Shown: positions 1-5,435 of the stretch, in pieces
How the letters are laid out: each line of letters starts with the position of its first letter
Position numbering within the stretch: position 1 is the stretch's first letter
DNA from: Gemmatimonadota bacterium
Lineage (GTDB): Bacteria; Gemmatimonadota; Gemmatimonadetes; Longimicrobiales; Gaopeijiaceae
Length of the DNA stretch: 5,973 nt
Assembly: GCA_002731735.1 (NCBI GenBank)
Contig: PCCM01000071.1
Coordinates: 3,902 to 9,874 of the forward strand
Direction of reading: 5' to 3'
Position numbers and translations under genes: made by a program
The notes under the pieces: generated by a model
What the model saw: only the letters and a program-made list of their open reading frames with translations
What the model was told of the DNA's origin: nothing
Databases searched by the model: none

Positions 1-2
1 TG

Positions 3-320
3 CCCCACGGGACCGCAGTCGCGTGCGGAATGATCCTGGAGGCTCGCCTTGGAGTTTCGTTGGGGGTGACCGACCCGGCCGTCGTCGAGCGCCTTGCAGA
101 AGTCCTGGGGCGCGTTGGACTTCCAACCGATGTTCCGGATGGGGCCACGCCAGAGGACATCATGACGTATCTTTCCTCGGACAAGAAGGTCCGTTCCGGA
201 CTTATCCGGTTCGTATTTCTCTCCAAGATTGGAGCCGTCCACGTTGCCGATGGGTCGTGGAGTCAGCCTGTCGATGAGGACGCCGTGTTCGGCCTCGTCA
301 AGCCTGAAGCAACAGCCTAG
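3..320 (+). CDS. aroB: 3-dehydroquinate synthase, C-terminal part (partial at left edge)
   Basis: This is the last 105 codons of 3-dehydroquinate synthase, the NAD- and metal-dependent cytoplasmic enzyme that converts DAHP to 3-dehydroquinate in the second step of the shikimate pathway. The frame is open to the window edge, so the ATG at 30 is an internal methionine and not the start. Seen directly: it opens with PHGTAVACGM, matching the family's HGEAVAxGM motif, whose histidine (bases 6-8) is the third metal ligand in this family. Further on, SSDKKVRSGLIRFVFLSKIG matches the conserved DKKxxxGxxRFVxLxxIG segment near the C-terminus. The full family protein is about 350-370 residues, so roughly 250 residues, with the NAD-binding domain and the other metal ligands, lie outside the window. 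Glu of HGEAVA is Thr here, a position that varies in the family. Related sugar-phosphate cyclases share the fold, but AroB is the simplest reading. Confidence 0.9.
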   Translation, partial: PHGTAVACGMILEARLGVSLGVTDPAVVERLAEVLGRVGLPTDVPDGATPEDIMTYLSSDKKVRSGLIRFVFLSKIGAVHVADGSWSQPVDEDAVFGLVKPEATA

Positions 321-390
321 AGCGTGAACGCCTCGGATTCGGTCCCGGTACCTCCAAGTTCGAAGGGGGGCGAGCCTAGACGATCCGCCG

Positions 391-885
391 GTGGAGAGTG
401 TGGGGGAGATCGTGGTCCGGGGTCCGGGGGTCATGCGGGGGTATTACCGAGAGCCACGCAAGACATCCGATTCGCTCGACCTGGACGGGCACTTTCGTAC
501 CGGCGATCTGGGGATGGAGGACGAAGAAGGCTACATCCATTTGGTTGGCCGCAAGAAAGAGGTTATCATTCCGAGTGGTTCAAACGTATACCCTCGGGAG
601 GTTGAGGATCGACTTCAATCGCACCCGGCGATACGTGAGACCATGGTGGCAGGAGTCCCGGACGAGCTTCTGGGAGAGGCCATCTGCGCGTGCGTCCTCC
701 TTGAGGAGGGGGCCATCGTGACCGGCCAAGAGATACAAGATTGGTGCTCGGTTACACTCGCCGATTACAAGGTACCCGACGTCGTTCGGTTCATGGACGA
801 ATTCCCGCTGACGGGGACCGGAAAGGTCCAGCGGGGCGAGTTGTCGCGCCTCATTCGAGTGGCGCACGCAGAATCAAAGACATGA
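391..885 (+). CDS. C-terminal fragment of an AMP-forming acyl-CoA synthetase (probable gene remnant)
   Basis: This 164-codon frame encodes only the end of an ANL-superfamily (acyl-CoA synthetase/adenylation) enzyme. Seen from the GTG start: GEIVVRGPGVMRGYY (residues 5-19, core motif A6), FRTGDLG (35-41, A7), the hinge GRKKEVIIPSGSNVYPREVE (53-72, A8), and PLTGTGKVQR (139-148, A10) with Lys145, the usual adenylation-step lysine. The A3 P-loop and the A4/A5 substrate-binding motifs are absent. Complete enzymes have about 500-600 residues, so some 350 or more N-terminal residues are missing, and the aroB stop lies only 70 bases upstream. GTG 391 is the only usual start in this frame after the stop at 325-327, and it lacks a well-placed ribosome-binding site. 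The homology-like reading continues upstream of it (DDPPVES), which points to a truncated gene. By itself it should not adenylate a substrate. It could be a decaying remnant, a stand-alone accessory domain, or an assembly artefact. Confidence 0.75.
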   Translation: MESVGEIVVRGPGVMRGYYREPRKTSDSLDLDGHFRTGDLGMEDEEGYIHLVGRKKEVIIPSGSNVYPREVEDRLQSHPAIRETMVAGVPDELLGEAICACVLLEEGAIVTGQEIQDWCSVTLADYKVPDVVRFMDEFPLTGTGKVQRGELSRLIRVAHAESKT

Positions 886-894
886 AGGATCGCC

Positions 895-915
895 GGGCAC
901 TCGAATCAGTGACCC
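895..915 (+). terminator. Weak hairpin after the synthetase fragment
   Basis: GGGCACT (895-901) can pair with AGTG-A-CCC (908-915), with one bulged A and a six-base loop. It starts 10 bases after the stop codon at 883-885. It is followed by a C run rather than a T run, so it does not look like a standard intrinsic terminator. It may be an RNA 3'-end or spacer structure, or chance. Confidence 0.2.
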
Positions 916-979
916 CCCCGACTCCTTCCAGGCCCGAGACGCCGCGACGTGGCGCCAAAGACTGGAACGAGTGGGGAGG

Positions 980-1014
980 TCTCGCGAGTGGGGCCGGCAA
1001 CAACTATCGCGAGA
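980..1014 (+). promoter_or_regulatory. Inverted repeat with paired TCGCGA palindromes upstream of the NYN gene
   Basis: TCTCGCGA (980-987) is the exact reverse complement of TCGCGAGA (1007-1014), separated by 19 bases. Each arm contains the palindrome TCGCGA, with centres 25 bp apart. The right arm runs into the purine-rich ribosome-binding region of the NYN gene. The pair could be an operator for a dimeric repressor, or an mRNA stem that partly covers the ribosome-binding site. Function is inferred only from position and symmetry. Confidence 0.3.
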
Positions 1015-1019
1015 AGGGA
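1011..1019 (+). promoter_or_regulatory. Ribosome-binding site of the NYN gene
   Basis: GAGAAGGGA ends four bases before ATG 1024. It is the best Shine-Dalgarno-like run in this gap and decides the start at 1024. An in-frame GTG at 949 would add 25 residues that lack homology-like features and has no comparable site. Confidence 0.6.
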
Positions 1020-1023
1020 AAAA

Positions 1024-2946
1024 ATGAATCAGTATACCCAGGCCCCCCATGTAGAGGGGGCCAGTAGAGTACCGGCCGATGCTCCGAACGCGGCCCTCCT
1101 CATCGACTTCGACAACGTCACGATGGGGATGCGTAGTGACCTCTCCAAAGAACTGAAGAGCCTACTACAATCCGACGTCATCCGCGGAAAGGTGACCGTC
1201 CAGCGGGCTTATGCCGACTGGCGGCGTTATCCGCAGTATATCGTCCCGCTCTCCGAGGCGTCCGTCGATTTGATCTTCGCTCCCGCCTACGGGAGTTCGA
1301 AGAAGAACGCGACCGACATCCGGATGGCGATCGACGGGGTGGAGTTGGTCTTCATCCGACCTGAAATCGGTACGTATATTCTGCTCACCGGTGACTCGGA
1401 CTTTTCGAGCTTGGTCCTCAAGCTCAAGGAGTACGGAAAGTATGTGATCGGTGTAGGGATCCAGGAGTCCAGCTCGGACATCCTGGTTCAAAACTGTGAC
1501 GAGTACTATTCGTACACGAGTCTCACCGGGCTTCGAAAGACGACCGAGATCTCCGGTAAGACTAACGACCCGTGGGATCTCGTGGAGAGGGCGGTGAGCC
1601 GCATGACCACGCGGGGCGACGTCATGCGGTCTGACCGCCTCAAACAGGTGATGTTGGAGCTCGACGCTAGGTTCAGTGAAGGGAATTTCGGCTTCAGCAA
1701 GTTTTCGAAATTCGTCGGCGAAGCCGCGCACCGAGGTCTTGTCCGGCTCCACAAGCTCGAAAATGGGCAGTACGAGGTTCGCCCTGGCTCCGAGCGGAAA
1801 GGGGCCGACGATTCGGCTTCCATCAAAGAACCAAAGGAGCGGAGCCGGCCGGCCGCGCGAAGAGGGAGGCTGGCGCGGACGCCGAGAGGCCGGAAGGCGC
1901 GTGGTGACGACGGTGCCGCGAGTAGGGATGCAGGACTGGAGGAGGCCAAAGCAGCGCCTGAAGCTTCGAGTCCGGCTGGAGAACCCGAGGGGGGACCGGC
2001 GGGCGAGCCGCTCCGTTCGGCGTACGATCTCATGGCGCGGTGCCTGCAGAATCTCCAGGGGATTGGAAAGAGTTCGGCTCGTGACTCGGACGTCAAACGA
2101 AAAATGTTGGCCGCCGACGCGAGCTTCGATGAAGGCGAACTCGGCTTCGGTAAGTTCAGCCGGTTCCTCCTCCAAGCGGAGGAGCATGGTGTGATCTCCC
2201 TCGAACAGACTGAGAGGGGCAACTATCGTGTCTCCCTGGCGGGCTCCGTGGGCGGGGGTTCGCAGTCCGTTGCCGCGGATCGGGCAAGTGAATCCGGGGA
2301 GCGGCCATCAACGCCAGAGACGCCAGCCAGAGAGAGTGCATCGAGGGGTGGAGGGACTACCTCTGGCGGGCGATTGGGGCCTCGAGGAGGTTCCGGGGGT
2401 CGAAGAGAAGTCGACGACGGACCGGTGCTTCTTGAGGGGCAGATCGTGGGCGACACAGGTGAAACGCCGGATCGTTCTTCGGCCGGAAACGATATCGATA
2501 TCGGTGGGCTAGGCTTACCAACGAACGAGCGGGCGATCGTCAGCTATCTGACCAACTCTTACGGCGGTGTAGGTAAGAAGACCGCTGAATCACTGGTGGA
2601 GGCCTTCGGAGCGGACATTTTTGTCGTGTTCGAGACGGAGCCCGGGCGGATAGCTGAGATCGTTCCTCGCCGGGCCCCTCAGGTGTTGGCCGGGTGGCGG
2701 GCCGATTTTGCCCGACGGTCCGGAAAGTCAGGGAATGAGCAAGCCGCCGCGCCCGAGCTTGATGGAGCGTCGGAGCCCGATAGGGCGTCAGAGCCTGAAA
2801 GAGGGCCAGCAGAAGCCCCAGGGACGGGATCATTGGACGTGATTTCCGGATTGGGTGTGGAGAGTGTGGAGCCCAGATCCGGCGGGGCTCGGCGCAGGAC
2901 ACGACGGAGTCCGAGGCGTCCGTCTTCTTCCGGTTCAGACGAATAG
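1024..2946 (+). CDS. NYN (PIN-like, LabA/DUF88) nuclease-domain protein with two OST-HTH/LOTUS domains and a C-terminal helix-hairpin-helix module
   Basis: This 640-residue protein is probably a cytoplasmic RNA-processing or RNA-binding nuclease. Residues about 22-165 form a NYN domain. ALLIDFDN (24-31), KNATDIRMAID (94-104) and LTGDSDFSSL (121-130) carry the spaced aspartates (D28, D98, D104, D124, D126) expected of a metal-dependent PIN-like site. Two OST-HTH/LOTUS domains follow at about 183-255 and 331-407. They share the pattern RxSDxxKxxML, DAxFxEGxxGFxKFSxF, then G and a terminal QYEV or NYRV. Between them lies a basic linker (RSRPAARRGRLARTPRGRKAR minus its ends, 274-293), and after them a Gly/Arg-rich stretch (441-461). 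Residues about 498-563 resemble the helix-hairpin-helix region of RecD2 (NSYGGVGKKTAESLVEAFG, 511-529). The tail ends in an Arg-rich run (618-632). Known NYN plus OST-HTH proteins suggest RNA decay or silencing; the actual substrate is unknown. The next gene follows with almost no gap. Confidence 0.85.
   Translation: MNQYTQAPHVEGASRVPADAPNAALLIDFDNVTMGMRSDLSKELKSLLQSDVIRGKVTVQRAYADWRRYPQYIVPLSEASVDLIFAPAYGSSKKNATDIRMAIDGVELVFIRPEIGTYILLTGDSDFSSLVLKLKEYGKYVIGVGIQESSSDILVQNCDEYYSYTSLTGLRKTTEISGKTNDPWDLVERAVSRMTTRGDVMRSDRLKQVMLELDARFSEGNFGFSKFSKFVGEAAHRGLVRLHKLENGQYEVRPGSERKGADDSASIKEPKERSRPAARRGRLARTPRGRKARGDDGAASRDAGLEEAKAAPEASSPAGEPEGGPAGEPLRSAYDLMARCLQNLQGIGKSSARDSDVKRKMLAADASFDEGELGFGKFSRFLLQAEEHGVISLEQTERGNYRVSLAGSVGGGSQSVAADRASESGERPSTPETPARESASRGGGTTSGGRLGPRGGSGGRREVDDGPVLLEGQIVGDTGETPDRSSAGNDIDIGGLGLPTNERAIVSYLTNSYGGVGKKTAESLVEAFGADIFVVFETEPGRIAEIVPRRAPQVLAGWRADFARRSGKSGNEQAAAPELDGASEPDRASEPERGPAEAPGTGSLDVISGLGVESVEPRSGGARRRTRRSPRRPSSSGSDE
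2767..2802 (+). repeat. Imperfect 18-bp tandem repeat (two units) in the NYN protein tail
   Basis: Two adjacent 18-bp units, 2767-2784 and 2785-2802, encode ASEPDR and ASEPER. The differences are mostly silent or conservative. The repeat lies in the acidic, low-complexity linker between the helix-hairpin-helix module and the basic tail, where slippage-type length change would be tolerated. Confidence 0.6.
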
Positions 2947-2978
2947 AAGGCTGGCGAAGCGGCACGCCCGGGCCGGGC

Positions 2979-3047
2979 ACGTTCGACCGCTCTTTCTTCG
3001 ATCGACCCGCGGAGAGTGTAGCCCTCGATTTACTGGGGGCACGACTC
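2979..3047 (+). other. In-frame N-terminal coding extension of the 3-methyladenine glycosylase without a usual start codon
   Basis: Directly upstream of GTG 3048, in the same frame, the translation reads TFDRSFFDRPAESVALDLLG and then ARLV. This matches the conserved AAG/Mpg N-terminus (FFDxPxxxxAxxLLGxxLV), including the first strand and helix of the fold. The frame is open back to a TGA at 2796-2798, but there is no ATG, GTG or TTG in frame between that stop and 3048. Rarer candidates are ATA 2943 (overlapping the NYN stop), ACG 2964 or 2979, and CTG 3033. A Shine-Dalgarno-like AGAAGG sits at 2945-2950. This stretch is very probably part of the protein, with initiation unresolved. Confidence 0.6.
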
Positions 3048-3605
3048 GTGTCGACCGTGGACGGGCGACGAGCGATGGGTGCCGTCGTTGAAGTCGAGGC
3101 ATACACGGGTCCGGGTGATCCTGCTTCCCACGCGGCGGCCCGCATCGGTCGGACACGACGCAACGCGTCAATGTTCGGGCCCGCGGGAACCGCCTACGTA
3201 TACCTCAGCTATGGCCTCCATTGGTGCCTGAACGTGGTTACAGGACCGATAGGTGACCCCTGTGCAGTGCTCCTGCGGGCCGTCGATCCGATCTCGGGCC
3301 TGGACATCATGGCCGCCCGAAGGGGCCGCGAGCAGGATCTGGCGTCGGGCCCGGGGCGCGTGGGACAGGCGTTCGGAGTCACCGATGCCTTGGATATGCA
3401 CGACTTCTCGTCGGCTCCACTGAGGCTCCTTCCCGGCTGGTCGATCCCACCCGGGTCGGTTGACGTGTCTCCCCGCGTCGGGGTCAGCACGGCGCAGGAC
3501 TGGCCGCTCCGCTTTTTCGTTCGAGGTAACACATCGGTGTCCCGGAGCCGCCGGTCGATTGCGGCTCGAGCGGTCCCTTTGCGTCGTGCAGGTGTCGTTG
3601 CCTAG
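3048..3605 (+). CDS. 3-methyladenine DNA glycosylase, AAG/Mpg family
   Basis: This base-excision-repair enzyme flips out alkylated or deaminated purines (3-methyladenine, hypoxanthine, ethenoadenine in the family) and cleaves the N-glycosidic bond. Numbered from GTG 3048, it shows VVEVEAYTGPGDPASHA (13-29). Glu17 corresponds to the general base of human AAG (Glu125), Tyr19 to Tyr127 and His28 to His136. AYVYLSYGLHWCLNVV (49-64) carries Tyr50, Tyr52 and Asn62, matching human Tyr157, Tyr159 and Asn169. VLLRAVDP, LASGPGRVGQA and the end LRFFVRGN are also typical. The active site is intact. The 185 residues from GTG are short: the family has about 200, and the missing N-terminus is readable in frame upstream from about 2979. 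I give GTG 3048 as the first usual start, but the true start is probably a rarer codon upstream, or an indel hides it. It follows the NYN gene closely and lies 44 bp before etfB. Confidence 0.9.
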   Translation: MSTVDGRRAMGAVVEVEAYTGPGDPASHAAARIGRTRRNASMFGPAGTAYVYLSYGLHWCLNVVTGPIGDPCAVLLRAVDPISGLDIMAARRGREQDLASGPGRVGQAFGVTDALDMHDFSSAPLRLLPGWSIPPGSVDVSPRVGVSTAQDWPLRFFVRGNTSVSRSRRSIAARAVPLRRAGVVA

Positions 3606-3635
3606 AAGGCTGTTGAGGGAGTCCTCCAACCGATC

Positions 3636-3639
3636 GGAG
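3636..3639 (+). promoter_or_regulatory. Ribosome-binding site for etfB (TTG start)
   Basis: GGAG at 3636-3639 lies ten bases before TTG 3650. No ATG or GTG in this frame gives the conserved N-terminus, and TTG places the typical EtfB opening DIIVCLKRVPDTE right after the start. The spacing is slightly long. Confidence 0.5.
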
Positions 3640-3649
3640 TGAGTGAGTT

Positions 3650-4405
3650 TTGGATATCATCGTCTGCCTGAAGCGGGTTCCGGATACTGAGACGCGCGTT
3701 CGCTTCTCTGATGGGTCCACGGTGATTGAACCGGAAGGGGTCAAGTACATCGTGAGTCCTTACGACGAGTTCGCGCTCGAGGCCGCTTTCCGCACCACCG
3801 AGATGACAGAAGAGGGCCAGGTCACCGTAATGACACTCGGCAATGAGGATTCCCAGGAGACGCTGCGAGCGGCCCTTGCGGCCGGGGCCGATGCGGCTGT
3901 GCTGCTGCGGGCGCAGGGGGCCGTGACCATGGACGGACTCGCCACGGCCAAGGCTTTGGCGGCGGAGCTGGAAACCCGAGAGGAGCAGCTCGTGCTCTTC
4001 GGCGTGAAAGCCGGAGACGACGATCAGCAGCAGGTCGGTCCGATGGTGGCGACGCTGCTCGGTCGCCCATGCGCATCGAACGTTACGAGCTTCGAGGTGG
4101 GAGAGGGCGTGCTACGGTGTCATCGAGACGTGGAGGGGGGCACAGAGGTAGTCGAGCTGGACCTTCCGGCGGTAGTGACGCTCACAAAAGGAGCCTTCGA
4201 GCTACGCTTCGCCTCGCTCAAGGGGATTATGGCGGCAAAGCGAAAACCACTGGATGTGAAGGACGTTGATCTGCCGGAAAGCCGGCTCTCAGTCGAGCGG
4301 CTCGATTATCCGCCGGAGCGCGCCGAAGGGTGGATCCTCGGTGAAGGGGCTGACGCAGTGCCCGAGTTGGTTCAGCTCCTTCGTGACGAAGCGAACGTCC
4401 TCTGA
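3650..4405 (+). CDS. etfB: Electron transfer flavoprotein beta subunit
   Basis: EtfB forms a heterodimer with EtfA that carries electrons, through one FAD, from flavin dehydrogenases such as acyl-CoA dehydrogenases to the membrane ETF:quinone oxidoreductase. The 251 residues match the family length. Seen: the start DIIVCLKRVPDTET (2-15), SPYDEFALEAA (36-46), and GVKAGDDDQQQVGPMVATLL (118-137), which aligns with the AMP-binding segment of classical EtfB (human GKQAIDDDCNQTGQM). DLPAVVTLTKGAFELRFASL then KGIMAAKRKP (171-200) is the family signature and recognition-loop region that docks partner dehydrogenases. The signature usually reads LNEPR; here it is AFELR, a local divergence. The start is TTG. 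The gene ends 23 bases before etfA, so the two are surely cotranscribed. Whether this is a classical or bifurcating ETF cannot be settled by eye, but the AMP-type segment and the lack of a bifurcation partner gene nearby favour classical. Confidence 0.95.
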   Translation: MDIIVCLKRVPDTETRVRFSDGSTVIEPEGVKYIVSPYDEFALEAAFRTTEMTEEGQVTVMTLGNEDSQETLRAALAAGADAAVLLRAQGAVTMDGLATAKALAAELETREEQLVLFGVKAGDDDQQQVGPMVATLLGRPCASNVTSFEVGEGVLRCHRDVEGGTEVVELDLPAVVTLTKGAFELRFASLKGIMAAKRKPLDVKDVDLPESRLSVERLDYPPERAEGWILGEGADAVPELVQLLRDEANVL

Positions 4406-4415
4406 CACCACACAT

Positions 4416-4423
4416 AGGAGAGG
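4416..4423 (+). promoter_or_regulatory. Ribosome-binding site for etfA
   Basis: AGGAGAGG (4416-4423) lies five bases before ATG 4429 and is the strongest Shine-Dalgarno sequence in the window. It confirms the etfA start. Confidence 0.8.
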
Positions 4424-4428
4424 ATGAC

Positions 4429-5415
4429 ATGGGCGACGTGCTCGCCATCGCAGAGCAGAGAGATGGGAAGATCCGTCCGGTAGCCAACGAGGTGGTCACG
4501 GTGGCCGCCACGGTGGCTGAGGGGCTCGGAGGCTCGGCCCATGCGATGGTCCTGGGTGGTACCGCGGTTGGAGAGGGTGCCGGCGACCTGGGGAACTTCG
4601 GGGCAGAGGTCGTACGCGTTGCTGAGGACCCCGCTCTGGAAAGCTGTGTGCCCGAGACCCATGCGGCGATCATCGCCGACGCAGTCGGTTCACATGGCTA
4701 CGCGGCAGTCCTCTTTTCGGCGACGGCTCTTGGAAAGGACCTAGCGCCGCGCGTGGCGGCTCTGGTCGACGCGCCTCTCGCTTCCGACGTCACACGTCTG
4801 GAGATAGAGGGTGGCAGGCTCGTAACCATGCGGCCCATCTACGGCGGGAAACTGATTGCCCGGGTAGCGTTCGAAGCATCCCCAGCGGTCCTATCTTTGA
4901 GGCCGAACGCCTTCGGCACGAACGAATCTCGAGCGGAGGGCCGGATCGAACCGTTCACTGCTGCCATTCCCGACGCGGTTCGGACACGGATCGTGGAATT
5001 CCAGGCAGCTGAAACCGGGTCGGTCGACGTTGCAGAGGCGAGCGTTATCGTGTCCGGTGGACGGGGCATGAAGGGTCCGGAGCATTGGCACCTCTTAGAG
5101 GCATTGCGAGACGCCCTGGGTGCGGGTACAGCGTTGGGCGCTTCGAGGGCCGTCGTGGATGCGGGATGGCGGCCGCATGGCGAACAGGTGGGGCAGACTG
5201 GCAAGACTGTCGCGCCGAAACTCTACTTCGCCGTGGGTATATCGGGTGCCGTCCAACACCTCGCTGGAATGAGAACGTCTCAAACGATCGTGGCCATCAA
5301 CAAGGATCCGGACGCACCGATCTTTGCGCTGGCGGACTACGGTATCGTGGGTGACGCTTCCGAAGTCCTTCCGAGGCTGACCACAGCAATCACGGCGCTA
5401 CGTTCTGAGGGGTAG
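4429..5415 (+). CDS. etfA: Electron transfer flavoprotein alpha subunit
   Basis: EtfA supplies most of the FAD-binding site of the ETF heterodimer. The 328 residues match the usual size. Domain I (1-190) starts with MGDVLAIAEQRDGKIRP and includes FSATALGKDLAPRVAA (96-111) and RPIYGGKLIA (135-144), both typical. Domain II (about 203-325) binds FAD: VSGGRGMKGPEHW (208-220), GASRAVVDAGW (237-247) with Arg240 in the place of the conserved flavin-contacting arginine, VGQTGK (254-259), VGISGAVQHLAGM (269-281), and AINKDPDAPIFALADYGIVG (289-308). All FAD contacts I can recognise are intact. It pairs with the etfB gene just upstream and has a strong ribosome-binding site. No ETF:quinone oxidoreductase or acyl-CoA dehydrogenase gene lies in the window. 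It ends 13 bases from the convergent M23 gene. Confidence 0.96.
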   Translation: MGDVLAIAEQRDGKIRPVANEVVTVAATVAEGLGGSAHAMVLGGTAVGEGAGDLGNFGAEVVRVAEDPALESCVPETHAAIIADAVGSHGYAAVLFSATALGKDLAPRVAALVDAPLASDVTRLEIEGGRLVTMRPIYGGKLIARVAFEASPAVLSLRPNAFGTNESRAEGRIEPFTAAIPDAVRTRIVEFQAAETGSVDVAEASVIVSGGRGMKGPEHWHLLEALRDALGAGTALGASRAVVDAGWRPHGEQVGQTGKTVAPKLYFAVGISGAVQHLAGMRTSQTIVAINKDPDAPIFALADYGIVGDASEVLPRLTTAITALRSEG

Positions 5416-5435
5416 CGGGCCACAGGCCTCAGGAT
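5402..5435. terminator. Possible hairpin between convergent etfA and M23 genes
   Basis: CTGAGG (5405-5410) is the exact reverse complement of CCTCAG (5427-5432). A competing small stem GGCC-ACA-GGCC lies at 5418-5428. The stems span both stop codons (5413-5415 for etfA, 5429-5431 for the leftward gene), so the element could serve both directions. There is no clear T tract on either side, so support is weak. Confidence 0.25.

Noticed and set aside
3..35. Glu to Thr change in the AroB HGEAVA motif as a sign of altered function
   Set aside because: The metal-ligand histidine is kept and this position varies among bona fide AroB proteins (Ala in some actinobacteria), so it is not strong evidence.
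949..1023. In-frame GTG 949 as an alternative start of the NYN gene
   Set aside because: The added 25 residues have no feature of the family, whereas ATG 1024 has a well-spaced GAGAAGGGA.
1165..2187. A 340-codon open frame on the minus strand opposite the NYN gene
   Set aside because: It is a GC-bias shadow of a strongly supported gene on the plus strand. It shows no recognisable domain and reads as low-complexity Arg/Ser/Pro sequence.
2540..3163. A 207-codon minus-strand open frame across the NYN/glycosylase junction
   Set aside because: It spans parts of two supported plus-strand genes, has no recognisable motif, and its composition is typical of an antisense shadow.
3606..3649. Promoter or terminator in the glycosylase-etfB gap
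   Set aside because: Only a 4-bp GAGG/CCTC stem and no recognisable -35/-10 pair are visible. The 44 bp looks like a normal intra-operon spacer.
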